Below, piece after piece: positions 38,265-45,523 of a stretch of 64,000 nucleotides of DNA. The notes under the pieces were generated by a model, which was not told where the DNA came from, did no database searches, and worked only from the letters and a program-made list of their open reading frames with translations. Origin of the DNA: AC-32 sp963821495 (lineage in GTDB: Bacteria > Actinomycetota > Thermoleophilia > Gaiellales > Gaiellaceae); NCBI GenBank assembly GCA_963821495.1, contig CAWGEA010000003.1, positions 310,001 to 374,000 of the forward strand. Direction: 5' to 3'. The first letter of the stretch is position 1. The number at the start of each line of letters is the position of its first letter. The translations under genes were made by a program, and so were the position numbers.

Positions 38265-39055
38265 TCGCAGGCGTCCGCGTAGAAGCGCAGGTACTGGGCG
38301 AAGTGCGCGTCCCAGTAGACGCCGTCGTGGCCGCCGGGCCAGACATGGAAGCTGACGTCCGTGCTGTGCGCTCGTAGCTCGCGCGCGAGCTTCTCTGCCG
38401 CCGACTGCAGCGGGTCGTGATTGCCGACGTCGATCCAGATCGGCGTGTCGTAGAGCGAGCGTTTGCGCGCCAGCGAGAGTAGGTTGTGACGGGCGTAGTC
38501 GGCGGCGTTGTCGAACCCGAACCCGAACTCGTCTTGCGTCAGCACCGCCGGCGAGTGGCCGCCGACTGCGCAGAAGCCCTTCGGCTCGATCCGGCCGAGG
38601 TCGAGAGCGCCGAAGCCGCCCATCGAGATGCCGCCGATCGCGACGCGGTCGCGGTCCGCGCCGCTTCGTCGTAGGGCGGCCGGAATCGCCTCCCGCAGGA
38701 CGTACGACCCCCACGGCCCCTCGTCGCGGTCGTGCCACCAGCCGGTGTCGCCTTCGGGGAGGAGCACGACCGGCGCGCGGTCGCCGACCCGGCGGAGGGC
38801 CATCACGAACGCGGGGCTGAGCGTGTCGCTGGGCGCGGCGCCGTAGCCGTGCAGGAAGACGAGCAGCGGCCGGCCCTCGCCGCCGCCCGCGGGCGTGACC
38901 AGTTCCCCGTAGAGCTGCCGGCCCATGAGCTTGCTCTGCAGCGCGAAGTTCGTGACCTTCGGCGGCGCCGCGAGCTCCGGCTTCTCGGAACCGCAGCCGC
39001 AGAGCACAATCGTTGCGAGCAAAGCCGCCAATCCGAGGCGCACCACGTGTGTCAC
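38261..39055 (-). CDS. Probable lipoprotein esterase, alpha/beta hydrolase fold
   Basis: A 264-residue protein with an N-terminal hydrophobic segment ending in VLCGCGSEK, a probable lipoprotein signal though the lipobox LCGC is not canonical. The hydrolase core shows LLVFLHGYGAAPSDT, nucleophile GGISMGGFGALD, an Asp in VGNHDP and His in PGGHDGVYW. It resembles the esterase D/PHB depolymerase-like group. Start GTG 39055 overlaps the stop of the cyclase-ATPase gene (GTGA). Substrate unknown. Confidence 0.86.
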   Translation of the reverse strand: MTHVVRLGLAALLATIVLCGCGSEKPELAAPPKVTNFALQSKLMGRQLYGELVTPAGGGEGRPLLVFLHGYGAAPSDTLSPAFVMALRRVGDRAPVVLLPEGDTGWWHDRDEGPWGSYVLREAIPAALRRSGADRDRVAIGGISMGGFGALDLGRIEPKGFCAVGGHSPAVLTQDEFGFGFDNAADYARHNLLSLARKRSLYDTPIWIDVGNHDPLQSAAEKLARELRAHSTDVSFHVWPGGHDGVYWDAHFAQYLRFYADACD

Positions 39056-41922
39056 CCGACCTCTGCCCGGAGGCCCGCGAGCCGCTCCTTGACACGCGCG
39101 GCCATGACGAGGTTCTCCTTGGCCTCGAAGCGGACGAGCGCCTGCTCGAGGGCCTCGGCGGCTTCCTGCGGCCGGCGGGCGATCGTGAGGACCTCGCCGA
39201 GGTCGGCTCGCGCCTCCGCCTTCGAATTGAGGTCTTCCGTCGTCTCCCCGATGTCGACAGCCTCGCTGGCCAGCCGTTCCGCCTCCTCGTAGTTCCCGCG
39301 TCTCGCGAGCACCCTCGCACGAGCCTGCCGCCAGAGCATCTGCGTGATCGCATCCTCTTCGGCTCCGAGCTCGGCGGCCTGCGCCGCCCACCCCTCGGCG
39401 TCGCCGAGCCGGCCGAGCTCGTAGTAGACACCGGCCAGTCCACCCGCGGTCGTCGAGAGCTCGGACGAGCGCCCGAGCTCATCGAGTAGGCGGCAGCCCT
39501 CCTCTCCCGCGGCGACGGCAGCTTCGAGATCTCCGGCGAGAAACTCGATCACCATGGCGTAGCCCTCGATCGCTGCGAGCACGCCCGTTGCGCCGCCGCG
39601 CTCCGCCAGCTCGGCCCGGAGCTCGGCGAGGAGCGCCTGGGCATCGTCGCTGCGGCCGAGCATCGCGCATGCGATGCACCGGTGCGCGCGCAGAAAGTAA
39701 CCGCGCTGTTCGTGTGGAAGCTGCTCGTCCTGCCAGGCGAGCAACTCGGTGAGCGGGTTCGAGCCGAAGAACCGGGCGTGACTCTGGAAGCCGACGAGCC
39801 CGGTCAGGCCTGCCGGACCGACGTGCGACTGGGCCTGCTCGTAGGCCGTGGCGACCCGATCCATCTGCGCGCGCATGTTGGCGGCGTCGCCAAGTGCGCG
39901 GTAGGCAATGCGCAGCGCAAGGTCGTCTCCAGCGGCTTCGAAGACCGGCAGTGCCTCTGCGATCAGAGCCTCCAGCTCGGCGGTGGCATCGGTCGGCTCG
40001 AGGTGGAGCCGCTGAGCGCCTTCGAGGATTCGCCCGCACAGCTCGCCGATCGAGTCGTGGGCGGTGGTGGCGCGTGAGACGATCGAGCGCGTGCGGCCCA
40101 AGGCCTCGTCTACTTTCCGGTCCCACGTGAGCGCGTCGATCAGGTCGGTCTCGAGAGCGAGGTCGAGCGCGTCGGGCGGCACGAGGTCGCCTGCGCGCTC
40201 CAGGAAGCCGGCGGCGGTGCCGAAGTCGAGCCTGCGAAGCGCTCGCCTCCCTGCCGCGGTCAGGCGCTCGCGTGCAGCCGCCGCGAGCCCGTCGTCCGCG
40301 CTCTGCGCGAGTTCCATCCGGTAGCGGACGGCTTGCTCGAGGTGATACCCGAGCAGCTCGTCCAGCTCGACGAGCGCCGCTCCGTGGTCCTCGAGCCAGC
40401 GTGCGAACGCTTCGTGCAGGTCAGCCCGGCGCGCCTTCGGCAACGCGTCGTACGCCGCATCGCGCATCAGGAGGTGGCGAAAGCGGAAGCCGTCCTGGCC
40501 CGGGATCTGAGCCCGTTCCGGCGCGATCAGCTGCTTGCGGACGAGGCCCGCCAGCTGCGGTGTCACCTGGGGCTGGTCCGGGACGAGTGCCTGGACGGCG
40601 CCGCGGTGGAAGACCTCGCCCTCGACGGCGCCGCACTCGAGCACGGCCCGCTCGGTGCTCTCGAGCCGGTCGAGGCGAGCCGCGAGCAGTGCCTGGAGCG
40701 TGGGCGGGACGACCGCCTCGCCGTCGCCCGTCATCGCGAGCATCTCGCCGATGAACAGCGGGTTGCCGCCGGCCGCGCGGGCGATCCGCTCGCGTAGTGG
40801 ATCGGCGATTTGGCTGGGAATGAGCCGCTCGACGTCCACGTCGGGGAGGGGCTCGAGCCGGTGCGTCACCGACCAGGCCGGTCGCCGCTCCGCCAGCTCG
40901 GGCCGCGCCAGGCAGAGGAGCAGCATCGGTGAGCCGGACGAGAGCAGGGCCACGTGCTCGACGAGGTCGAGAAAGGTCTCTTCGCCAGAGTGGACATCGT
41001 CGAACACCACGGCCAGCGGCCGGTCGGCCGTGGCGTGCTCGAGCGTCTTGCGGAAAGCCCAGGCGATCTCCTCGGCGGACGACGGCGCGTCGCTCACGCC
41101 GAGCAGAGAGTCGAGCGCATCAGCGGCCGTCGCGTCCGGCGGGACCGTGTCGAGCTGCTTCAGCACCTCGACCACGGGCCAGTACGTGATCCCTTCCCCG
41201 TAGGGCAGGCAGCGGCCGTGGACGACCCGTGCCTCGGGCAGGGCAAGGGCCTCGGCGGCCAGGCGCGTCTTGCCCACGCCCGCGTCGCCGACAATCGTGA
41301 CGAGCTCGCAGCGCAGCTCTGACCGCGCTCGCTCCCACGCCTCGCGGATCAGCGCGAGCTCGCGCCCCCGGCCGACGAAGCGGGCCTCGTGGCGCCGTTC
41401 GGGCGCCTCGCGCACCCGCAGGAGCCGGTAAGCGGCAACGCGCTCCGCCTTGCCCTTCAGCTGGAGCGGCTCGACGGCCTCGACCTCTACTGCATCGCGC
41501 ACGAGCGCGAGCGTCGGGTCGCCGAGCAGCACCTCGCCCGGCTCGGCTGCCTGCTCGAGCCGTGCGGCGACGTTCACGGCGTCCCCTGTCGCCAGGCGCT
41601 CGTCGGTGCCGGTGACGACGACTCCGGTGGTGAGCCCGATGCGCGCCTGCACGCCGAGCTCGGGCAGCGCGTCGCGCATCTCCGCCGCCGCGCGGACGGC
41701 CCGCAGAGCGTCGTCCTCGTGCGCCGTCGGCACCCCGAAGACCGCCATCACCGCGTCGCCGATGAACTTCTCGACCGTTCCCTGATGGCGCTCGACGATC
41801 GCCTTCATCCGCTCGAAGTAGCGCGCGAGCAGCTCGCGGAGCGCCTCGGGGTCCACCGACTCGCCGAGCGCGGTCGACCCAGCGACGTCGCAGAACAGGA
41901 CGGTGACCGTCTTGCGCTGCAC
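39052..41922 (-). CDS. Adenylate/guanylate cyclase-AAA ATPase-TPR signalling protein
   Basis: A 956-residue multi-domain protein. Residues of about 1-170 form a class III nucleotide cyclase domain with metal Asp in LFCDVAGSTALGE and GDAVMAVFG, and the Asn/Arg motif in GDAVNVAARLEQ, so activity is plausible. Next is an ATPase domain with Walker A VGDAGVGKTRLA and a DDVHSGEE Walker B-like stretch, then a long helical TPR region. This cyclase-STAND design is common in actinomycetes. Start GTG 41922 has no ribosome site. The longer open frame upstream is antisense to the HAD gene. Confidence 0.9.
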   Translation of the reverse strand: MQRKTVTVLFCDVAGSTALGESVDPEALRELLARYFERMKAIVERHQGTVEKFIGDAVMAVFGVPTAHEDDALRAVRAAAEMRDALPELGVQARIGLTTGVVVTGTDERLATGDAVNVAARLEQAAEPGEVLLGDPTLALVRDAVEVEAVEPLQLKGKAERVAAYRLLRVREAPERRHEARFVGRGRELALIREAWERARSELRCELVTIVGDAGVGKTRLAAEALALPEARVVHGRCLPYGEGITYWPVVEVLKQLDTVPPDATAADALDSLLGVSDAPSSAEEIAWAFRKTLEHATADRPLAVVFDDVHSGEETFLDLVEHVALLSSGSPMLLLCLARPELAERRPAWSVTHRLEPLPDVDVERLIPSQIADPLRERIARAAGGNPLFIGEMLAMTGDGEAVVPPTLQALLAARLDRLESTERAVLECGAVEGEVFHRGAVQALVPDQPQVTPQLAGLVRKQLIAPERAQIPGQDGFRFRHLLMRDAAYDALPKARRADLHEAFARWLEDHGAALVELDELLGYHLEQAVRYRMELAQSADDGLAAAARERLTAAGRRALRRLDFGTAAGFLERAGDLVPPDALDLALETDLIDALTWDRKVDEALGRTRSIVSRATTAHDSIGELCGRILEGAQRLHLEPTDATAELEALIAEALPVFEAAGDDLALRIAYRALGDAANMRAQMDRVATAYEQAQSHVGPAGLTGLVGFQSHARFFGSNPLTELLAWQDEQLPHEQRGYFLRAHRCIACAMLGRSDDAQALLAELRAELAERGGATGVLAAIEGYAMVIEFLAGDLEAAVAAGEEGCRLLDELGRSSELSTTAGGLAGVYYELGRLGDAEGWAAQAAELGAEEDAITQMLWRQARARVLARRGNYEEAERLASEAVDIGETTEDLNSKAEARADLGEVLTIARRPQEAAEALEQALVRFEAKENLVMAARVKERLAGLRAEVG

Positions 41923-41944
41923 GTGACCATGATCGCTTAGGCCG

Positions 41945-41966
41945 GGCCGCAAGCGGCCGGTAAGCT
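41945..41966 (+). promoter_or_regulatory. Inverted repeat and -10-like element in the cyclase/HAD divergent gap
   Basis: GGCCGC-AA-GCGGCC (41945-41958) is a perfect inverted repeat, followed two bases later by TAAGCT (41961-41966), seven bases before the HAD GTG at 41974. There is no Shine-Dalgarno sequence, suggesting a leaderless transcript with a possible operator. Confidence 0.45.
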
Positions 41967-41973
41967 CGACTCC

Positions 41974-42609
41974 GTGGCGAGGGACCGGTGGGCGACCTTC
42001 GACTGCTACGGAACGCTGATCGATTGGAACGGCGGGATTCGCGCTGAGCTCGCACGCGTGTTCGGCGACGCCGAGGCCGACGAGCTGTTGCGCCGCTACC
42101 ACGAGCTCGAGCCGCAGCTCGAGGCCGACGGGAAGCTCTCCTACCGCGAGGTGCTGACCGAGGCGATGCCCCGGCTCGGTGCGCCGCCGGCCGAGGAGGA
42201 CGCGCTCGCCCAATCGCTTCCCGCCTGGCTGCCGTTCCCGGAGGTGCCGGTCGCGCTCAAAGGCGCGCGGGGGCACGGTTGGAAGCTCGCGATCCTCTCG
42301 AACACCGACCGCGACTACATCGAGGCCTCGCTGGCTCAGCTCGGGGTGCCGTTCGAGCTTGCGATCGTCGCGTCCGAGATCGGCTCGTACAAACCGGCAC
42401 TCGGGCACTGGCGCGCCTTCGAGGAGCAGGTCGGCCGCCCGCCCGACGTGCACGTCGCCGCGAGCCTTCTCCACGACGTTGGGCCGGCGAACGAGCTGGG
42501 GCTGCCCTCGATCTGGATCAACCGACTGGGCGAGACTCCAGGCCCGCAGCCGACTCGCGAGCTACCGGACCTCACGCGCGTCGCCGACACGTTGGACGAG
42601 CTCGCGTGA
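41974..42609 (+). CDS. HAD-superfamily hydrolase (haloacid dehalogenase type II-like)
   Basis: A 211-residue HAD protein. Motif I is ATFDCYGTLIDW (nucleophile Asp), motif II LAILSNTDRD, motif III Lys in IGSYKPALGHW and motif IV HVAASLLHDVGPA. The closest family pattern is the haloacid dehalogenase type II / phosphatase group. Start GTG 41974. The stop overlaps the next small ORF (GTGA), and the genes to 43456 look translationally coupled. Substrate unknown. Confidence 0.88.
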   Translation: MARDRWATFDCYGTLIDWNGGIRAELARVFGDAEADELLRRYHELEPQLEADGKLSYREVLTEAMPRLGAPPAEEDALAQSLPAWLPFPEVPVALKGARGHGWKLAILSNTDRDYIEASLAQLGVPFELAIVASEIGSYKPALGHWRAFEEQVGRPPDVHVAASLLHDVGPANELGLPSIWINRLGETPGPQPTRELPDLTRVADTLDELA

Positions 42610-42683
42610 GCGTCGAGCTGCGACCGGCGACGGAGGACGATCTGCCGGCCACCCAGGTCGTGACCGACGAGAGGACGCTGTGA
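42606..42683 (+). pseudogene. 25-codon fragment of a GNAT acetyltransferase N-terminus
   Basis: The frame GTG 42606 to TGA 42683 encodes VSVELRPATEDDLPATQVV plus six residues. VELRPATEDDLPA is the usual first strand and helix of GNAT acetyltransferases, but nothing of the acetyl-CoA-binding core remains. It overlaps the HAD stop by four bases and the arginase-like GTG by four bases, so the coupling chain is preserved. Best read as a gene reduced by an internal deletion; a functional coupling micro-ORF is possible. Confidence 0.62.
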
Positions 42684-43456
42684 GCCGTCTCCGTGCCCGC
42701 TGTCCCGAGTGCCGCACCTACACGTGCGTCGCGATCGGCCCTGGTTACGAGTGCCATGCGTGCGGCCGCGAGTTCGGCTCCGGGATGGTTCGCGTCCCGC
42801 AGGCATGGGGCGAGGGCGGCGAGTCGATGGCCGAGGCCGGACGCCTGCCGTTGCCGTTTCCCGAGGCGGCCGTCGTCGAGGAGAACACGCTCGACGAGCA
42901 GACGCTCGCGGTCGCGATCGACCTGCCGGAGCGGCCGCTCGTGCTCGGCGGCTGCTGCTGCGCGCACATCGGCGCGGTCGAGGCGTTGGCCGCGCGGCAC
43001 GGCCGCATCTCGCTCGTCTGGTTCGACGCGCACGGCGACTTGAACACGCCCGAGACCTCGCCCTCCGGGAACCTCTGGGGGATGCCGCTGCGGATGATCC
43101 TCGACTCGGGCGCCGTCGAGCCGCAGGACACGATTCTGCTGGGGGCTCGCAGCCTCGACCCGCCCGAACTCGAGTACGTGGCCTCGATCGGCCTGCGCAC
43201 CGAGGCCGACGGCCTCGAGGACACGCTCGACGGGACGGAGGGCACCTACGTCGCGCTCGACGTCGACTCGCTCGAGCCGGGACCGATCCAGCCGTTCATG
43301 CCAGAGCCCGGCGGGCTCTCGCTGGCCGAGCTCGCGGAGCTCCTACGACGGGTGCGCGGCCGCACGCCGGTGCTCGGGGCCGGCTTCAGCGGGCTCGCCG
43401 CGGAGCCCGCAAACGTCGAGCCTCTGATCGGGCTCGCTCTCGCTCTCGGGCTGTAA
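42680..43456 (+). CDS. Arginase/agmatinase-family protein with N-terminal zinc ribbon
   Basis: A 258-residue protein. Residues 1-40 form a zinc-ribbon-like segment (RCPECRTY and YECHACGREF), followed by an arginase-fold domain with metal ligands in LVWFDAHGDLNT and VALDVDSLEPG. The usual GGDH motif is replaced by LGGCCCAHIGAVEAL, where a His is retained but shifted by three residues. The domain is short compared with arginase (about 300). It may hydrolyse a guanidino compound or ureide; that is inference. Start GTG 42680 overlaps the GNAT-fragment stop. Confidence 0.82.
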   Translation: MSRLRARCPECRTYTCVAIGPGYECHACGREFGSGMVRVPQAWGEGGESMAEAGRLPLPFPEAAVVEENTLDEQTLAVAIDLPERPLVLGGCCCAHIGAVEALAARHGRISLVWFDAHGDLNTPETSPSGNLWGMPLRMILDSGAVEPQDTILLGARSLDPPELEYVASIGLRTEADGLEDTLDGTEGTYVALDVDSLEPGPIQPFMPEPGGLSLAELAELLRRVRGRTPVLGAGFSGLAAEPANVEPLIGLALALGL

Positions 43457-43478
43457 CTCCCGGCCGAAGCCACAGGTC

Positions 43479-43484
43479 TAAACT
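43479..43484 (+). promoter_or_regulatory. -10-like element before accD
   Basis: TAAACT lies nine bases before GTG 43494, and there is no Shine-Dalgarno sequence between them; a short-leader or leaderless accDA transcript is suggested. Confidence 0.45.
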
Positions 43485-43493
43485 CGCAAGCCC

Positions 43494-44339
43494 GTGTCAG
43501 AACGCATCGACGTCTCCATCGAGCATCGCCACGCGCCGCCCGAGGACGCTGGCCGCCCGCATCCGAACACGTGCCCGAAGTGCGGCTCGCACTACCGCGA
43601 CGACGAGCTTGCGGCGCACCTGAACGTCTGCCCGCAGTGCGGTCACCACTTCCCCGTGCACGCGCGTGAGCGGATCCGGCAGCTCGCCGACGAGGACAGC
43701 TTCGCCGAGGAGGCCTCGGAGCTCCGTTCCGACGACCCGCTCGGCTTCTTCGACCTGCGGCCCTACACGGAGCGGCTCGCGGAGGCCGAGCTCTCGACCG
43801 GCCTGGGCGAGGCGATGGTGATCGGCCGGGCCGCGATCGAGCACCAGCCCTGCCAGCTCGCGGTGATGGAGTTCGGCTTCATGGGCGGCTCGATGGGGCG
43901 CGTCGTCGGCGAGAAGTTCGCGCGCGCCTGCGAGGGAGCGGCGGAAAGGGGCGTTCCGCTCGTCTCGGTCACCACGACCGGCGGCGCGCGCATGCAGGAG
44001 GGCATCCTCTCGCTGATGCAGCTGCCGAAGACCGTCTGCGCAGTCGAGGACCTGCACGACGCCGGCGGCACGCTGATCAGCGTGATGGCGCACCCGACCA
44101 CGGCCGGCGTGCTGGCGAGCTTCGCCAGCCTCGGCGACGTGCTCGTAGCCGAGCCCGGCGCCCTGCTCTCGTTCACCGGCCCGCGAGTGGTGCAGCAGAC
44201 GACGCGCGAGAAGCTGCCCGAGGACTTCGGCCTCGCCGAGTCCAACTTCCGCCACGGCCACGTGGACGCCATAGTCCCCCGACCCGAGCTGCGCCCGACG
44301 CTGGGCCGTCTGCTCCGCCTCTTCGCCGATGGCCGGTGA
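43494..44339 (+). CDS. accD: Acetyl-CoA carboxylase carboxyltransferase subunit beta
   Basis: Beta half of the carboxyltransferase that makes malonyl-CoA. The 281-residue protein has an N-terminal zinc ribbon (TCPKCGSHYR and VCPQCGHHF) and the crotonase-fold core with FGFMGGSMGRVVGEK and TTGGARMQEGILSLMQ. Start GTG 43494. It overlaps accA by 11 bases. Many actinomycetes use fused acyl-CoA carboxylases, so this bacterial-type split pair is worth noting. Confidence 0.95.
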   Translation: MSERIDVSIEHRHAPPEDAGRPHPNTCPKCGSHYRDDELAAHLNVCPQCGHHFPVHARERIRQLADEDSFAEEASELRSDDPLGFFDLRPYTERLAEAELSTGLGEAMVIGRAAIEHQPCQLAVMEFGFMGGSMGRVVGEKFARACEGAAERGVPLVSVTTTGGARMQEGILSLMQLPKTVCAVEDLHDAGGTLISVMAHPTTAGVLASFASLGDVLVAEPGALLSFTGPRVVQQTTREKLPEDFGLAESNFRHGHVDAIVPRPELRPTLGRLLRLFADGR

Positions 44340-45270
44340 GGCGGAGCTCAGGCTGCGCTCGCAGCTGAGCCGGTTGCGGAGCCTGCCCCTGCTGCGGGGC
44401 GCGAAGCTCTCGGGTGAGCTCGAGCGCCTGCAGCGGCAGCTCGACCGCATCGTCTCCGAGCCGAGCGACGAGGAGATCTGGCGTTCGGTCGAGCTCGCGC
44501 GCCACCCGGACCGCCCGTACACGCTCGACTACGTCGAACGGCTGCTCGAGGACTGGTTCGAGCTCCACGGCGACCATCACCACGGCGACGACGCGGCGCT
44601 CGTGGCCGGTTTCGGGCGCTTCCGCGGCCGGACGGTCGTGCTGCTCGGCAACCAGAAGGGCCGCGACGTGAAGGAGCGAACACGGCGCAACTTCGGCATG
44701 GCCTATCCCGAGGGCTACGGCAAGGCGATGCGCGCGATGGAGCTTGCCGACCGCCACGGCTTCCCGCTGCTGAGCCTCGTCGACATCCCGGGCGCCTATC
44801 CGGGCGTGATCGCGGAGCAGCACGGACAGGGCGGCGCGATCGCGCGCTCGCAGGCGCTGATGTCGCGACTGCGCGTCCCGATCGTGACGTGCGTGATCGG
44901 CGAGGGCGGCTCCGGCGGTGCGATCGCGACGGCGCTGGCCGACCGCGTGCTGATGCAGGAGAACGCGATCTACACGGTCATCTCGCCGGAGGGATGCGCG
45001 GCCATCCTCTGGCGCGACGCCGGCGAGGCCCAGAAAGCCGCGGCGGCATTCAAGCCCGACGCGGCGCACTGCCTCGAGCTCGGCGTGATCGACGCGATCG
45101 TCCCCGAGCCGGCGGAGGGCGCCCACGTCGACGCCGACGACGCTGCACGACTGCTCGGCGACGCCCTGGCGGAGTCGCTCGAGCTGCTGGAGAGCCAGAC
45201 GGGCGACGAGCTCAGGCGGCAGCGACGTGTGCGTTTCCGCACAATTGGCCAGATCGCTGCAACCCGCTAG
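44329..45270 (+). CDS. accA: Acetyl-CoA carboxylase carboxyltransferase subunit alpha
   Basis: Alpha half of the carboxyltransferase. The 313-residue protein has LARHPDRPYTLDYVERLL, GDDAALVAGFGRFRGR, FGMAYPEGYGKAMRAMELA, DIPGAYPGVIAEQHGQ and GEGGSGGAIATALADRV, all family hallmarks. Start ATG 44329 overlaps accD. It supplies malonyl-CoA for the fab genes located 5 kb upstream. accB and accC are not in the window. Confidence 0.96.
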   Translation: MAGEAELRLRSQLSRLRSLPLLRGAKLSGELERLQRQLDRIVSEPSDEEIWRSVELARHPDRPYTLDYVERLLEDWFELHGDHHHGDDAALVAGFGRFRGRTVVLLGNQKGRDVKERTRRNFGMAYPEGYGKAMRAMELADRHGFPLLSLVDIPGAYPGVIAEQHGQGGAIARSQALMSRLRVPIVTCVIGEGGSGGAIATALADRVLMQENAIYTVISPEGCAAILWRDAGEAQKAAAAFKPDAAHCLELGVIDAIVPEPAEGAHVDADDAARLLGDALAESLELLESQTGDELRRQRRVRFRTIGQIAATR

Positions 45271-45295
45271 AAACCACGGGCTGAGCGGCTTTTTT
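45264..45295 (+). terminator. Probable accA terminator
   Basis: CCGCT (45264-45268) can pair with AGCGG (45284-45288), followed by C and a run of T (45290-45295). The loop is long and the stem weak, so this is moderate evidence. The T-run is shared with the first DnaA-box-like sequence. Confidence 0.5.
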
Positions 45296-45321
45296 CCACA
45301 TCTTCCACAGGCTTATCCCCC
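45292..45321. promoter_or_regulatory. DnaA-box-like cluster
   Basis: TTTTCCACA (45292-45300) matches the relaxed consensus TTWTNCACA fully; TCTTCCACA (45301-45309) differs by one base and TTATCCCCC (45313-45321) by two from TTATCCACA. All three are in the same orientation within 30 bases, about 27 kb from dnaA. Confidence 0.5.
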
Positions 45322-45338
45322 GGCCGTACACATGTCGA

Positions 45339-45416
45339 GGCCGGCTTGTAGCCGGCCCCGACCCTAACCCCCCGTTAGGTGGAGAAGACTTCTAAGAAGT
45401 ACGACCCCGAGTCGTA
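45339..45416. repeat. Tandem series of perfect inverted repeats
   Basis: Four short palindromic units: GGCCGGC-TTGTA-GCCGGCC (45339-45357), CTAAC-CCCCC-GTTAG (45364-45378), ACTTCT-A-AGAAGT (45388-45400) and TACGAC-CCCGA-GTCGTA (45400-45416). The sequences differ, so it is not a copied repeat; it may be a set of RNA hairpins or protein sites. The rest of 45271-45472 has no gene I can support. Confidence 0.6.
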
Positions 45417-45472
45417 GATCGTATTGCCGCTTGGCCGGGGATGTAAACCAGTGCGGCGTGTACGTCCGATTC

Positions 45473-45514
45473 ATGGCCCGCTCGCTCTGGGCCGGGACGA
45501 TCTCGTTCGGATAA
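45473..45514 (+). pseudogene. Remnant of ku: first 13 codons of the NHEJ protein Ku
   Basis: ATG 45473 to TAA 45514 encodes MARSLWAGTISFG, the conserved N-terminus of bacterial Ku (M-x-R-x-[IL]-W-x-G-x-I-x-FG), then stops. The rest of Ku (about 250-300 residues) is absent. The remnant is in frame with ligD, whose GTG is ten bases after the stop. ku is commonly adjacent to ligD, so a deletion of nearly the whole gene is the simplest reading. A complete ku elsewhere in the genome cannot be excluded. Confidence 0.75.
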
Positions 45515-45523
45515 AAAGGCTTC

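Noticed and set aside
41923..42474. N-terminal extension of the cyclase gene
   Set aside because: It lies antisense to the HAD gene and has no domain homology; the cyclase domain begins at the GTG 41922.
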